In this document: in pieces, positions 1 through 5,524 of the stretch
How the letters are laid out: each line of letters begins with the position of its first letter
Numbering within the stretch: the first letter of the stretch is position 1
Source: an uncultured Sutterella sp.
GTDB taxonomy: Bacteria; Pseudomonadota; Gammaproteobacteria; Burkholderiales; Burkholderiaceae_F
DNA length: 19,761 nt
Assembly (NCBI GenBank): GCA_905206345.1
Contig: CAJLGW010000031.1
Location: forward strand, 1 to 19,761
Direction of reading: 5' to 3'
Notes under the pieces: generated by a model
Told to the model about the DNA's origin: nothing
The model's database searches: none
Seen by the model: only the letters and a program-made list of their open reading frames with translations
Program-made: the position numbers and the translations under genes

Positions 1-78
1 AGAAAATGATACATTAAATCCTTTGCCAATGTCTATTGGAAAATCTGGGTTTAATTTGACGACATCACTTCAAGAAAT

Positions 79-115
79 AGCCCAGATTCGTTTTCGGATC
101 TGGGTTATTTTTTTT
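79..115 (+). terminator. Rho-independent terminator of a gene left of the window
   Basis: A 12-pair stem (79-90 with 95-106, two G-T wobbles) closes on a TTTT loop and is followed by a run of eight T at 108-115. This is a canonical intrinsic terminator reading rightward. It presumably ends a + strand gene whose stop codon is near the left edge: TGA at 7-9 and TAA at 15-17 are both candidates, so the protein cannot be identified. Confidence 0.85.
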
Positions 116-148
116 CTCAAACCATTTCGACTATCACAACGTTTCTCT

Positions 149-395
149 GTTTTTCCCACCAAACCATTCGAAAATCGTCCCTTCCGTGGGAAAAACAGGA
201 CTTCTACTTTTAACTGATACAAAAGACTTTCGTCACTTTTGCCACCAAACTCCCCAAAATTGGCCTGTTTGGTGGCAAAAACCAAGAAACTTCCCTTTTG
301 AAACCCTCAAACAGCGACACCTACGAAGCGACTTCTAACTGACTTTTTGCAATTCCCCCACGAAACTCCCTAAAAAACGTCACTTCCGTGGGGAA
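149..395. repeat. Array of three imperfect hairpin repeats with related linkers
   Basis: Three units each form a stem-loop. Unit 1 pairs 149-159 with 186-196 (11 bp, perfect). Unit 2 pairs 237-250 with 267-280 (14 bp, perfect). Unit 3 pairs 353-362 with 387-395 (9 bp with one bulged C). Shared elements are a CCCAC or GCCAC left arm, AAAC plus CC or CTCC in the loop, and a GTGG right arm. The arm base next to CCAC is C in unit 1 and G in unit 2, and its partner changes from G to C, which is a compensatory change. Linkers are also related: GACTTCTACTTTTAACTGA at 199-217 and GACTTCTAACTGA at 330-342. No convincing coding frame crosses the array. It resembles a REP-like or other small hairpin repeat family, but I cannot name the family. 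Nothing further was recognised in 397-552. Confidence 0.7.
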
Positions 396-552
396 AATCA
401 CTATTTCTTCATTTTCATCTGCACAACCAGCGCCCTACTCACGTCAATAATTTCTTGTAAATCAAATAGTTAAAACAATCGAGTAGAAACTAACGTTTTT
501 CATTATTAGGGTTATCCCTTGCTTTTGATGAAAAATTATGCATTTTTTGGGT

Positions 553-580
553 GACTTTCCTCATTTTTGCCACCAAACTC
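553..580. repeat. Fourth, half copy of the hairpin repeat
   Basis: These 28 bases match 225-252 (left side of hairpin unit 2) with two differences, at 560 and 564. The similarity stops at 580, exactly where sequence resembling a carboxymuconolactone decarboxylase begins. The right arm of the hairpin is missing. This suggests a recombination or deletion endpoint, or insertion of a repeat, next to the gene remnant. Confidence 0.65.
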
Positions 581-838
581 ACAAAGCAAGCACTATCGGC
601 TTATTGCTTTGGCGATTTTTACACTCGCAGCATCTTGGATCTGAAAGCACGCGAACTCATCACTTTCACCTGTATTGCTTGTTTGGGCGGTTGCGAAAGT
701 CAATTAAGAGCGCATCGTGCCGGAAATTATTCTGTGGACAATACTCGTCAAGATTTGATTGGTGCATTGGCCATTGCAATGCCTTATATCGGTTTTCCGA
801 GAACATTGAATGCACTTGCGATCGTTAACGAAAAGTAG
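581..838 (+). pseudogene. N-terminally truncated carboxymuconolactone decarboxylase-family remnant
   Basis: The frame that ends at TAG 836-838 encodes the C-terminal part of an AhpD/carboxymuconolactone decarboxylase-like domain. It has a GDFYTR segment, then LDLKARELITF, then a GGCESQLRAH segment in the position of the family's active-site helix, then PYIGFPRTLNAL near the end. Family members carry a further roughly 40-50 residues of N-terminal helix, which is absent here. The only in-frame ATG (551) lies in the repeat copy and has no good ribosome binding site. The frame itself is intact from 581 to the stop, so the loss looks like a 5' deletion rather than decay. A short expressed product from 551 is possible but less likely. 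The family assignment is from motif recognition. Confidence 0.6.
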
Positions 839-847
839 TTAATTCTC

Positions 848-888
848 CTACTGGAAGATTTTCTGAATTTCGGAAAATCTTCCAGTAG
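848..888. other. Strong 16-bp hairpin after the truncated gene
   Basis: A perfect 16-bp inverted repeat pairs 848-863 with 873-888 around a 9-nt loop, 10 bases after the remnant's stop codon. No T-run follows on either strand, so it is not a textbook terminator. It may be an old terminator of the decarboxylase-like gene, an mRNA 3'-end stabiliser, or another mobile hairpin. Confidence 0.6.
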
Positions 889-894
889 AAATAA

Positions 895-933
895 CAAAAT
901 TCCTCAAATTCACGAGAAATCTGAGGAATTTTG
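895..933 (-). terminator. Probable terminator of the amino-acid ABC operon
   Basis: The arms 895-906 and 922-933 form a perfect 12-bp stem with a 15-nt loop. Read on the - strand, it lies 24 bases after the stop of the ATPase gene and ends in a T-rich segment (TTTTG, then TTATTT). It fits as the intrinsic terminator of the operon at 3885-958. On the + strand it could also block read-through from the remnant. Confidence 0.65.
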
Positions 934-957
934 TTTGAAGTGAGTGTCTATTTAAGA

Positions 958-1677
958 TTAAAGAACCTTAGACAAGAACGACTTCGTGCGATTGTGTTGC
1001 GGATTGCTGAAGATTTGCTCCGGCGTACCTTCTTCAACGACACTGCCACCGTCCATGAAGATAACGCGGTCCCCCACTTCACGGGCAAAGCCCATTTCGT
1101 GCGTCACCACCACCATGGTCATTCCTTCGTTGGCCAATTGCTTCATAACGTCCAACACTTCCTTAACCATTTCCGGGTCAAGGGCAGAGGTCGGTTCATC
1201 GAACAACAAGGCTTTCGGGCGCATAGCCAAAGCACGAGCAATAGCGACACGTTGCTTTTGACCGCCGGACAGCTGAGACGGATAGGAACCGCTCTTGCTG
1301 CGCAAGCCCACCTTGTCGAGCAAGTTCATGGCGATTTCTTCAGCCTTTTTCGGATCCATCTTTCGCACTTGAATCGGAGCAAGGGTCAAATTTTGCAAAA
1401 CGGTCATGTTCTCAAACAAATTGAAGTGTTGGAACACCATACCGACTTCAGCACGAATGCGGTCGATGTTCTTCTTATCATCAATTTCTTCGCCATCGAT
1501 ATAGATGTGACCATCTGTCGGTGTTTCCAAGTGCGTGATACTGCGCAACAACGTGCTCTTACCCGAACCAGAGGGACCAATGATCACCACCACTTCTTTG
1601 GCTTTAATTTCCATGTTGACGCACGGCAAAACCACATGATCACCGTAGGCCTTTTTTAAATTCTTAATTACGATCAT
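958..1677 (-). CDS. Polar amino-acid ABC transporter, ATP-binding subunit
   Basis: This is the cytoplasmic ATPase of a GlnQ/HisP-type importer (239 aa, normal length). It hydrolyses ATP to drive uptake of a polar amino acid through the adjacent permease. Visible motifs are Walker A GPSGSGKST at about residues 34-42, the Q-loop Gln at 83 (VFQHFNLF), the ABC signature LSGGQKQRVA from 136, Walker B LLFDEP at 157-162 with DPE in the D-loop, and the H-loop His193 in VTHEMG. All catalytic residues are present. Its ATG overlaps the permease stop by one base (TAATG), implying translational coupling. It is the last gene of a four-gene - strand operon and is followed by the hairpin at 895-933. The substrate cannot be read from this subunit; family members handle glutamine, histidine, arginine, glutamate or cystine. 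Confidence 0.95.
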   Translation of the reverse strand: MIVIKNLKKAYGDHVVLPCVNMEIKAKEVVVIIGPSGSGKSTLLRSITHLETPTDGHIYIDGEEIDDKKNIDRIRAEVGMVFQHFNLFENMTVLQNLTLAPIQVRKMDPKKAEEIAMNLLDKVGLRSKSGSYPSQLSGGQKQRVAIARALAMRPKALLFDEPTSALDPEMVKEVLDVMKQLANEGMTMVVVTHEMGFAREVGDRVIFMDGGSVVEEGTPEQIFSNPQHNRTKSFLSKVL

Positions 1678-2324
1678 TACTTGTATCTCTTTTCAAGGTA
1701 AGCCACTAAACGAGTAATCGGGAAGGTCAAGGCTAAGTAAATCAAAGCCACCGCCGTCCAAATTTCCATTGCACCGTAGGTACTGGCAATGATCAACTGA
1801 CCTTGACGGGTCAATTCTTCAAAGCCAATGACGGAGACCAAAGAAGAGTCCTTCAACATGGCGATAAATTCATTACCAAGCGGCGGAATGATGCGCTTAA
1901 AGGCTTGCGGAATCACCACGAATCGCATCGTTTGAGACCAATTCAAACCCAAAGAGCGACCGGCTTCCATTTGGCCCTTATCAATAGAGAGAATACCGCC
2001 TCGGAAGATTTCTGCGATGTAAGCACTACTATTGATACTACAAGCCACAATGGCTGCAATGAACGGATCGATACGCGTACCGATTAACATCGGCAACGCA
2101 AAATAGATCATAAAAATTTGCACTAAGAGCGGCGTACCGCGCAAGAAGTCCACATAGATCTTTGCGGGAATGCGGAAAATGGCCACACGGGAAATTTGAG
2201 CAATCCCGATAAAAAGACCAAAGAGCAAACCTAAGCCCACACTAATGGCCGTAATTTTGAGCGTAACACCGGCTCCGACCAACAAGAGCGGGAAAGAGTC
2301 GATGATTAATTGAAAATCAAACAT
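1677..2324 (-). CDS. Polar amino-acid ABC transporter, permease subunit
   Basis: This is an inner-membrane permease of the HisM/GlnP family, 215 aa. The N-terminus enters a hydrophobic segment around residues 11-45. The family motif DFLRGTPLLVQ starts at residue 59, and several further hydrophobic segments follow. The cytoplasmic EAA loop, which docks on the ATPase, is visible from Glu120 (EAGRSLGLNW) to the VIPQAF segment. Only one permease gene is present, so the channel is probably a homodimer, as in GlnP-type systems. It lies 30 bases after the upstream binding-protein gene and overlaps the ATPase start by one base. Its own ribosome binding site is weak (AAGG about 12 bases before the ATG), which may lower its translation relative to the binding proteins. 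Confidence 0.93.
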   Translation of the reverse strand: MFDFQLIIDSFPLLLVGAGVTLKITAISVGLGLLFGLFIGIAQISRVAIFRIPAKIYVDFLRGTPLLVQIFMIYFALPMLIGTRIDPFIAAIVACSINSSAYIAEIFRGGILSIDKGQMEAGRSLGLNWSQTMRFVVIPQAFKRIIPPLGNEFIAMLKDSSLVSVIGFEELTRQGQLIIASTYGAMEIWTAVALIYLALTFPITRLVAYLEKRYK

Positions 2325-2354
2325 GTCGATGTTTTGCCTTTTCGTTGTTATTGA

Positions 2355-3092
2355 TTATTGGCGAGCGCCAAACCACTTTTGGTAGATCTTGTCATACTCA
2401 CCATTGGCACGGATGATTTCCATACCCTTATTGAGTTTTTCCAAAAGTGCTTTATTGCCCTTTTTGACACCCATACCGTAATTTTCGGCATCAAAAACTT
2501 GATTGACGGTCATTACCGTCTTGTCACCGCGGCGAGCAAGGTAGTAGTCAACAACAGGCTTGTCGTTTAACACGGCCTCACAGCCTAAGTTCTTTAATTC
2601 CATGAAGGCTTCGGTAATGCTATTGAATTCCGTTACCTTGGCGCCCTTCACGCGATTGGCAGCCATAGCACCGGTCGTACCGATTTGAGCACAAAGGCGT
2701 TGACCTTTCAAGCTCTTTAAACCGTCGTACTTAGCTTGGTCAGCCTTACGAATCAAAATCACCAAACCGGATTGGTAATAAGGACTCGTGAAATCGATAC
2801 GCGCTTGACGCTCAGGCGTGATCGTCATGGCGGCAGCCGTCACATCAATCACACCGGTTTGCAAAGACGGAATCAATGCATCAAAACCCATATTATGAAT
2901 TTTGATATCGTCGCCTACGGCCTTGGCCATCGCGCGAATCACATCAATATCGAAGCCCGTGACTTCATGGGTTTGCTCGTCCATAAATTCAAACGGAGCA
3001 AAGGTGGCTTCCGTACCGATCGTAATCGTGCCGGCTTGAACACTAAAGGCCATCCCAACGGCAGCTAGTGCCCCCACAATCGTCTTTTTCAT
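2355..3092 (-). CDS. Periplasmic polar amino-acid-binding protein (copy 1)
   Basis: This is a soluble substrate-binding protein of the HisJ/GlnH type (family 3), 245 aa. A Sec signal peptide covers about residues 1-20 and ends in SVQA before GTITIG. The mature protein shows FAPFEF, GFDIDVI, the MTITPERQARIDFT segment with the Arg that binds the ligand carboxylate in this family, IGTTGA, and a LNDKPVVDYY segment with the Asp expected to contact the ligand amino group. The ribosome binding site AAGGA lies 7 bases before the ATG. It is second in the operon and clearly paralogous to the gene upstream (3133-3885): both share SPYYQSG or KPYYQSG, LCAQIGTTGA and the ending KWFGA. No lipobox Cys is present, so it should be free in the periplasm. 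Confidence 0.93.
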   Translation of the reverse strand: MKKTIVGALAAVGMAFSVQAGTITIGTEATFAPFEFMDEQTHEVTGFDIDVIRAMAKAVGDDIKIHNMGFDALIPSLQTGVIDVTAAAMTITPERQARIDFTSPYYQSGLVILIRKADQAKYDGLKSLKGQRLCAQIGTTGAMAANRVKGAKVTEFNSITEAFMELKNLGCEAVLNDKPVVDYYLARRGDKTVMTVNQVFDAENYGMGVKKGNKALLEKLNKGMEIIRANGEYDKIYQKWFGARQ

Positions 3093-3132
3093 GAAAAAAT
3101 CCTTTCAGTCTGTATTCGAATTGTCTTCGAAA

Positions 3133-3885
3133 TTACTTCTGAGCTCCGAACCACTTCGTGTAAATACGGTCGTATTCACCGTTGGCTTTAACCTTTTCCA
3201 AGCCTTGGTTCACGAACTCTTGCATCTTCTTGTTATTCTTTGCCACGGCAATCCCGTAGTCTTCAGCCGACAGGGCTTCAGGCAAACGGTACATTCCTTG
3301 AGAGCCACGACGAGCCATATAGTAATCCATCACGGGCTTATCATGCACGACGGCTTCACAACCGCCATTTTGCAATTCTAAGAATGCTTCCGGAGCAGAG
3401 TTAAATTCCTTAACGTTTTGACCGGAGAACTTGCGAGCCGTAATGGCACCCGTGGTACCAATTTGTGCGCAGAGCTGTTTACCCTTGACGCTATCAATCG
3501 TCGGATACTTCGCCTTGTTGGCTTCACGAACCATCACGGCCAAACCGGATTGATAGTAGGGCTTAGAGAAAAGCACGCGACGAGCACGTTGTTCCGTAAT
3601 CGTCATGCCACTGATGGCAAAGTCAATGGCGCGCGTTTGCAAAGCCGGAATCAAACCGTCAAACGGCATATTTTGCAACTTGATTTCAACACCTTGGGCC
3701 TTACCGATTGCACGGATCAAGTCCATTTCAAAACCAGCCGGTTGATTATTCTCATCCACAAATTCAAACGGAGCAAAAGCCATGTTGGCACCGGCCGTAT
3801 ACACTTCTGCTGCTTGAGCTTGTGCCATCACGCCGGTTGCTGCCATCATCACGGCCATCATCGTTGCTTTAATCTTTAACGTCAT
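3133..3885 (-). CDS. Periplasmic polar amino-acid-binding protein (copy 2)
   Basis: This is a family 3 solute-binding protein of 250 aa and the first gene of the ABC operon. The signal peptide runs to about residue 26 (VMAQAQA, then AEVYTAG). It keeps the ligand-site landmarks of its paralogue: FAPFEF, MTITEQRARRVLFS with Arg, LCAQIGTTGA and VHDKPVMDYY. Much of the sequence aligns without large gaps, so the pair probably arose by tandem duplication. The differences (for example AISGMTI versus TAAAMTI before the Arg) sit near the binding pocket and could give a different ligand preference with the same permease. The start is supported by AAGGAGAG just upstream of ATG. The 40-base gap to copy 1 holds no visible terminator. 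I saw no convincing sigma-70 promoter upstream. Confidence 0.93.
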   Translation of the reverse strand: MTLKIKATMMAVMMAATGVMAQAQAAEVYTAGANMAFAPFEFVDENNQPAGFEMDLIRAIGKAQGVEIKLQNMPFDGLIPALQTRAIDFAISGMTITEQRARRVLFSKPYYQSGLAVMVREANKAKYPTIDSVKGKQLCAQIGTTGAITARKFSGQNVKEFNSAPEAFLELQNGGCEAVVHDKPVMDYYMARRGSQGMYRLPEALSAEDYGIAVAKNNKKMQEFVNQGLEKVKANGEYDRIYTKWFGAQK

Positions 3886-4358
3886 TTTGCTCTCCTTGTC
3901 GATCCAAGCAAAAATTTTTCTTCTTTATTTCTTCTAAACGCCCCTTTTTAGAACTCTCGGAGTCACTTTTGGCGTCGTGAGGTGAAAGTTTATCCATGCA
4001 AGAAAATCGTACAACCTCACAACCGATTGTTTTCATTCATAAAATGTCGAATTGTTTCAACAAAAGGTCGACAAATATTTGCCAAATGCCTATTGTTTTT
4101 CGAACATTTCCTTCCAAATAATACTAACCCTTTGAAATTATTAAATAAAGACTCGTTTACACTTAATCGCTCGCATGAGAAGAAAAATAGAGCTTTTTAC
4201 TTACATCAAATCGCAATGCAAAAAAGGTGTAGGGATTTTTTTCTAATCAAGTTTCTTGATAACTTCTAAAAAGAAAAATAATTTTCTTTACATTTCAATG
4301 AATTAGATAGTTCAAAGCCGGAATTCTTTTAATTGACAAGTTTGTATTTTTGTCGACT
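3886..4358. other. AT-rich intergenic region upstream of the ABC operon
   Basis: About 470 bases without a convincing gene. A 95-codon + strand frame (GTG 3982 to 4269) has low-complexity, AT-driven composition and no ribosome binding site, so I do not call it. A perfect 15-bp palindrome, ATCAAG-TTT-CTTGAT, sits at 4246-4260 and could be an operator. A TTGACA hexamer at 4333-4338 points rightward but has no good -10 and no gene ahead of it. The ABC operon promoter should lie in this region. Confidence 0.5.
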
Positions 4359-4388
4359 AAAAAAAAGTTTGAGCTAACTCAAACTTTT
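4359..4388 (-). terminator. Intrinsic terminator, second behind the ribbon-helix-helix gene
   Basis: On the - strand a perfect 11-bp stem (4378-4388 with 4363-4373) closes on a 4-base loop and runs into eight T (4366-4359). It lies about 80 bases after the stop of the small regulator gene and should insulate it from the ABC operon. Confidence 0.8.
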
Positions 4389-4430
4389 AATGGAAAAGTC
4401 AGTTTTTCTTAGAGAAAACCGCTTAATTTG

Positions 4431-4458
4431 AAAAATTTTCAACCCAATTGTTGAAAAT
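4431..4458 (-). terminator. First hairpin terminator behind the ribbon-helix-helix gene
   Basis: A 9-bp perfect but AT-rich stem (4435-4443 with 4450-4458, 6-base loop) starts 8 bases after the stop codon and leads on the - strand into a short T-run. It is weaker than the hairpin at 4359-4388; the two act in tandem. Confidence 0.55.
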
Positions 4459-4465
4459 CGCCCTA

Positions 4466-4687
4466 TTAAGATTGTTTTGAATGGGAGGAGTTATGCAATT
4501 TTTTCATCAAGGCTTGGAATTCATCCTCGGTCATCTTCTCTTTGGCTCGCGAAAAGTACGTGCTAAAGAGCAACTCCAAGCTTCGAGTGACCACTTCTGA
4601 TGAAGAGCATTGATGAATTTGAGCAAAAGTTTCCAGTCGCTCTGCGTAATGACTCGGAACTTCGATCGCAATGGTTCGGTGCTGCAT
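4466..4687 (-). CDS. Small ribbon-helix-helix (CopG/Arc-like) regulator
   Basis: This 73-residue protein starts with an alternating strand (RTIAIEVP, residues 4-11), then a helix (about 12-27), a turn (SSSE) and a second helix (SSEVVTRSLELLFSTYF), the layout of a ribbon-helix-helix DNA-binding dimer. The C-terminal 20-25 residues are charged and probably helical or disordered. The start is well supported: AAGGAGG lies 8 bases before the ATG. It is monocistronic, with two terminators behind it and no toxin-like partner frame beside it, so it is probably not half of a toxin-antitoxin pair. A perfect 8-bp inverted repeat straddles the region just upstream and overlaps the ribosome binding site, which suggests autoregulation. 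The fold call is from the pattern of residues, and the target genes are unknown. Confidence 0.65.
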   Translation of the reverse strand: MQHRTIAIEVPSHYAERLETFAQIHQCSSSEVVTRSLELLFSTYFSRAKEKMTEDEFQALMKKLHNSSHSKQS

Positions 4688-4696
4688 GGGTGAAAC

Positions 4697-4726
4697 CTCC
4701 TTGACTTATTATCCTGTCTCAAGGAG
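4697..4726 (-). promoter_or_regulatory. Operator-like inverted repeat over the promoter and RBS of the ribbon-helix-helix gene
   Basis: CTCCTTGA (4697-4704) and TCAAGGAG (4719-4726) form a perfect inverted repeat with half-sites 22 bp apart, about two helical turns. A -10-like GATAAT (- strand, 4713-4708) lies between them. The 3' half overlaps the AAGGAGG ribosome binding site. It may be a DNA operator for the encoded dimer. If transcription starts upstream of it, it may instead be an mRNA hairpin hiding the ribosome binding site. Confidence 0.5.
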
Positions 4727-4783
4727 AAAAACTCTTGCCCAAAAGCCCCATGCGTTGATAAAAGCCAAAAGGCTCTTTTGCCT

Positions 4784-5422
4784 TTACGCCTGATCGTCCT
4801 CGATTTCGACCAAAAGGTTGGCGGCAGTCTTTTCTGTCAAGGTATTAATTAGAGTATCAACAGATTCAAGAGGCACATCGAGCAAAAACGTCACGTCCAT
4901 CCCAAAGTCTTTTTCTAGAATCTGAGCATTCACTGATTCAAATTCACGCAAAGCAATATTGACAAAACGATGCTCTAACGTGATACGAACTTTCTGACAA
5001 GGCATTCGCTCTCGAATGGGTAACGACTCAAGTCCTAATTTCGTGAGTCCCTGATAGGCTCTCACCAATCCTCCCGTCCCCAAAAGAATGCCACCGAAAT
5101 AACGCGTCACAACGGCTGCGACTTCGCCCACTCCACAGTGCAATAGAACCGTGAGCATCGGTCGTCCCGCCGTACCCTTCGGTTCCCCGTCGTCGCTTGC
5201 GCCCACCTGAGCGGTGCTTCCGGGCTCACCCGCAACATAGGCCCAACAGTTGTGTGTTGCCGTGGCGTGTTCTTCTCGAATACGTTCGATGAAAGCCTTC
5301 GCCTCTTCGGTATTGGTAACACGCGCCATCGTCACGATAAAGCGTGAACGATGAATGATTTCTTCGGCGCGATGAATTTCACCAGGCTTGAGATCGGGGA
5401 CGTTGTAGACGGTTTGTGCCAT
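4784..5422 (-). CDS. yigZ: YigZ/IMPACT family protein (UPF0029)
   Basis: This 212-residue protein belongs to the widespread YigZ/IMPACT family, related in its N-terminal fold to IMPACT, a eukaryotic regulator of translational control. The bacterial role is not settled. The signature DDGEPKGTAGRPML is at 77-90, followed by VVTRYFGG (about 104-111) and LGTGGLVRAY (114-123). The C-terminal 70 residues form the second small domain. The start codon sits in a 19-bp tandem duplication (5411-5448), so a second ATG lies 19 bases upstream and out of frame. No Shine-Dalgarno-like sequence is visible before either ATG. The gene begins 32 bases past the groESL terminator, so read-through from groESL could contribute to expression. 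A weak hairpin follows the stop near 4762-4780. Confidence 0.85.
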   Translation of the reverse strand: MAQTVYNVPDLKPGEIHRAEEIIHRSRFIVTMARVTNTEEAKAFIERIREEHATATHNCWAYVAGEPGSTAQVGASDDGEPKGTAGRPMLTVLLHCGVGEVAAVVTRYFGGILLGTGGLVRAYQGLTKLGLESLPIRERMPCQKVRITLEHRFVNIALREFESVNAQILEKDFGMDVTFLLDVPLESVDTLINTLTEKTAANLLVEIEDDQA

Positions 5423-5448
5423 TTTGAAAGGTTTGTGCCATTTTGAAA
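5411..5448. repeat. 19-bp perfect tandem duplication across the yigZ start codon
   Basis: GGTTTGTGCCATTTTGAAA occurs twice without a gap (5411-5429 and 5430-5448). On the - strand each copy carries ATGGCACAAACC, the first four codons of yigZ. The length is not a multiple of three, so the upstream copy begins a different frame. A perfect repeat suggests a recent replication-slippage event. Confidence 0.95.
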
Positions 5449-5453
5449 TAGAG

Positions 5454-5493
5454 AAAAAGCGATCCGAAACATCATGTCTCGGATCGCTTTTTT
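5454..5493 (-). terminator. groESL terminator (bidirectional)
   Basis: A long perfect stem pairs 5454-5467 with 5479-5492 around an 11-base loop, starting 32 bases after the groEL stop. T-runs flank both sides, so it can work in either direction, but the only gene feeding into it is groEL on the - strand. Confidence 0.85.
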
Positions 5494-5524
5494 GATCAAG
5501 GAATCAAATTCTTACGGAATCCGA

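Noticed and set aside
23..217. 64-codon + strand frame at the left edge
   Set aside because: It runs straight through the intrinsic terminator and the first repeat hairpin, so it is unlikely to be coding.
70..285. 71-codon - strand frame over the repeat array
   Set aside because: It is explained by the hairpin repeats and the terminator; no ribosome binding site and no continuity of protein similarity between units.
149..395. CRISPR array
   Set aside because: Only three imperfect units, unequal spacing, related rather than unique spacers, and no cas gene nearby.
3982..4269. 95-codon + strand frame in the AT-rich spacer
   Set aside because: GTG start without a ribosome binding site, Lys/Phe/Asn-rich AT-driven composition, no recognisable motif.
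4066..4357. Inverted GTCGACAAA (4066-4074) / TTTGTCGAC (4349-4357)
   Set aside because: Only 9 bp with a separation of about 275 bases in AT-rich sequence; likely chance.
4466..4687. Antitoxin of a toxin-antitoxin pair
   Set aside because: The fold would allow it, but there is no partner frame on either side; two terminators follow it and its own promoter region precedes it.
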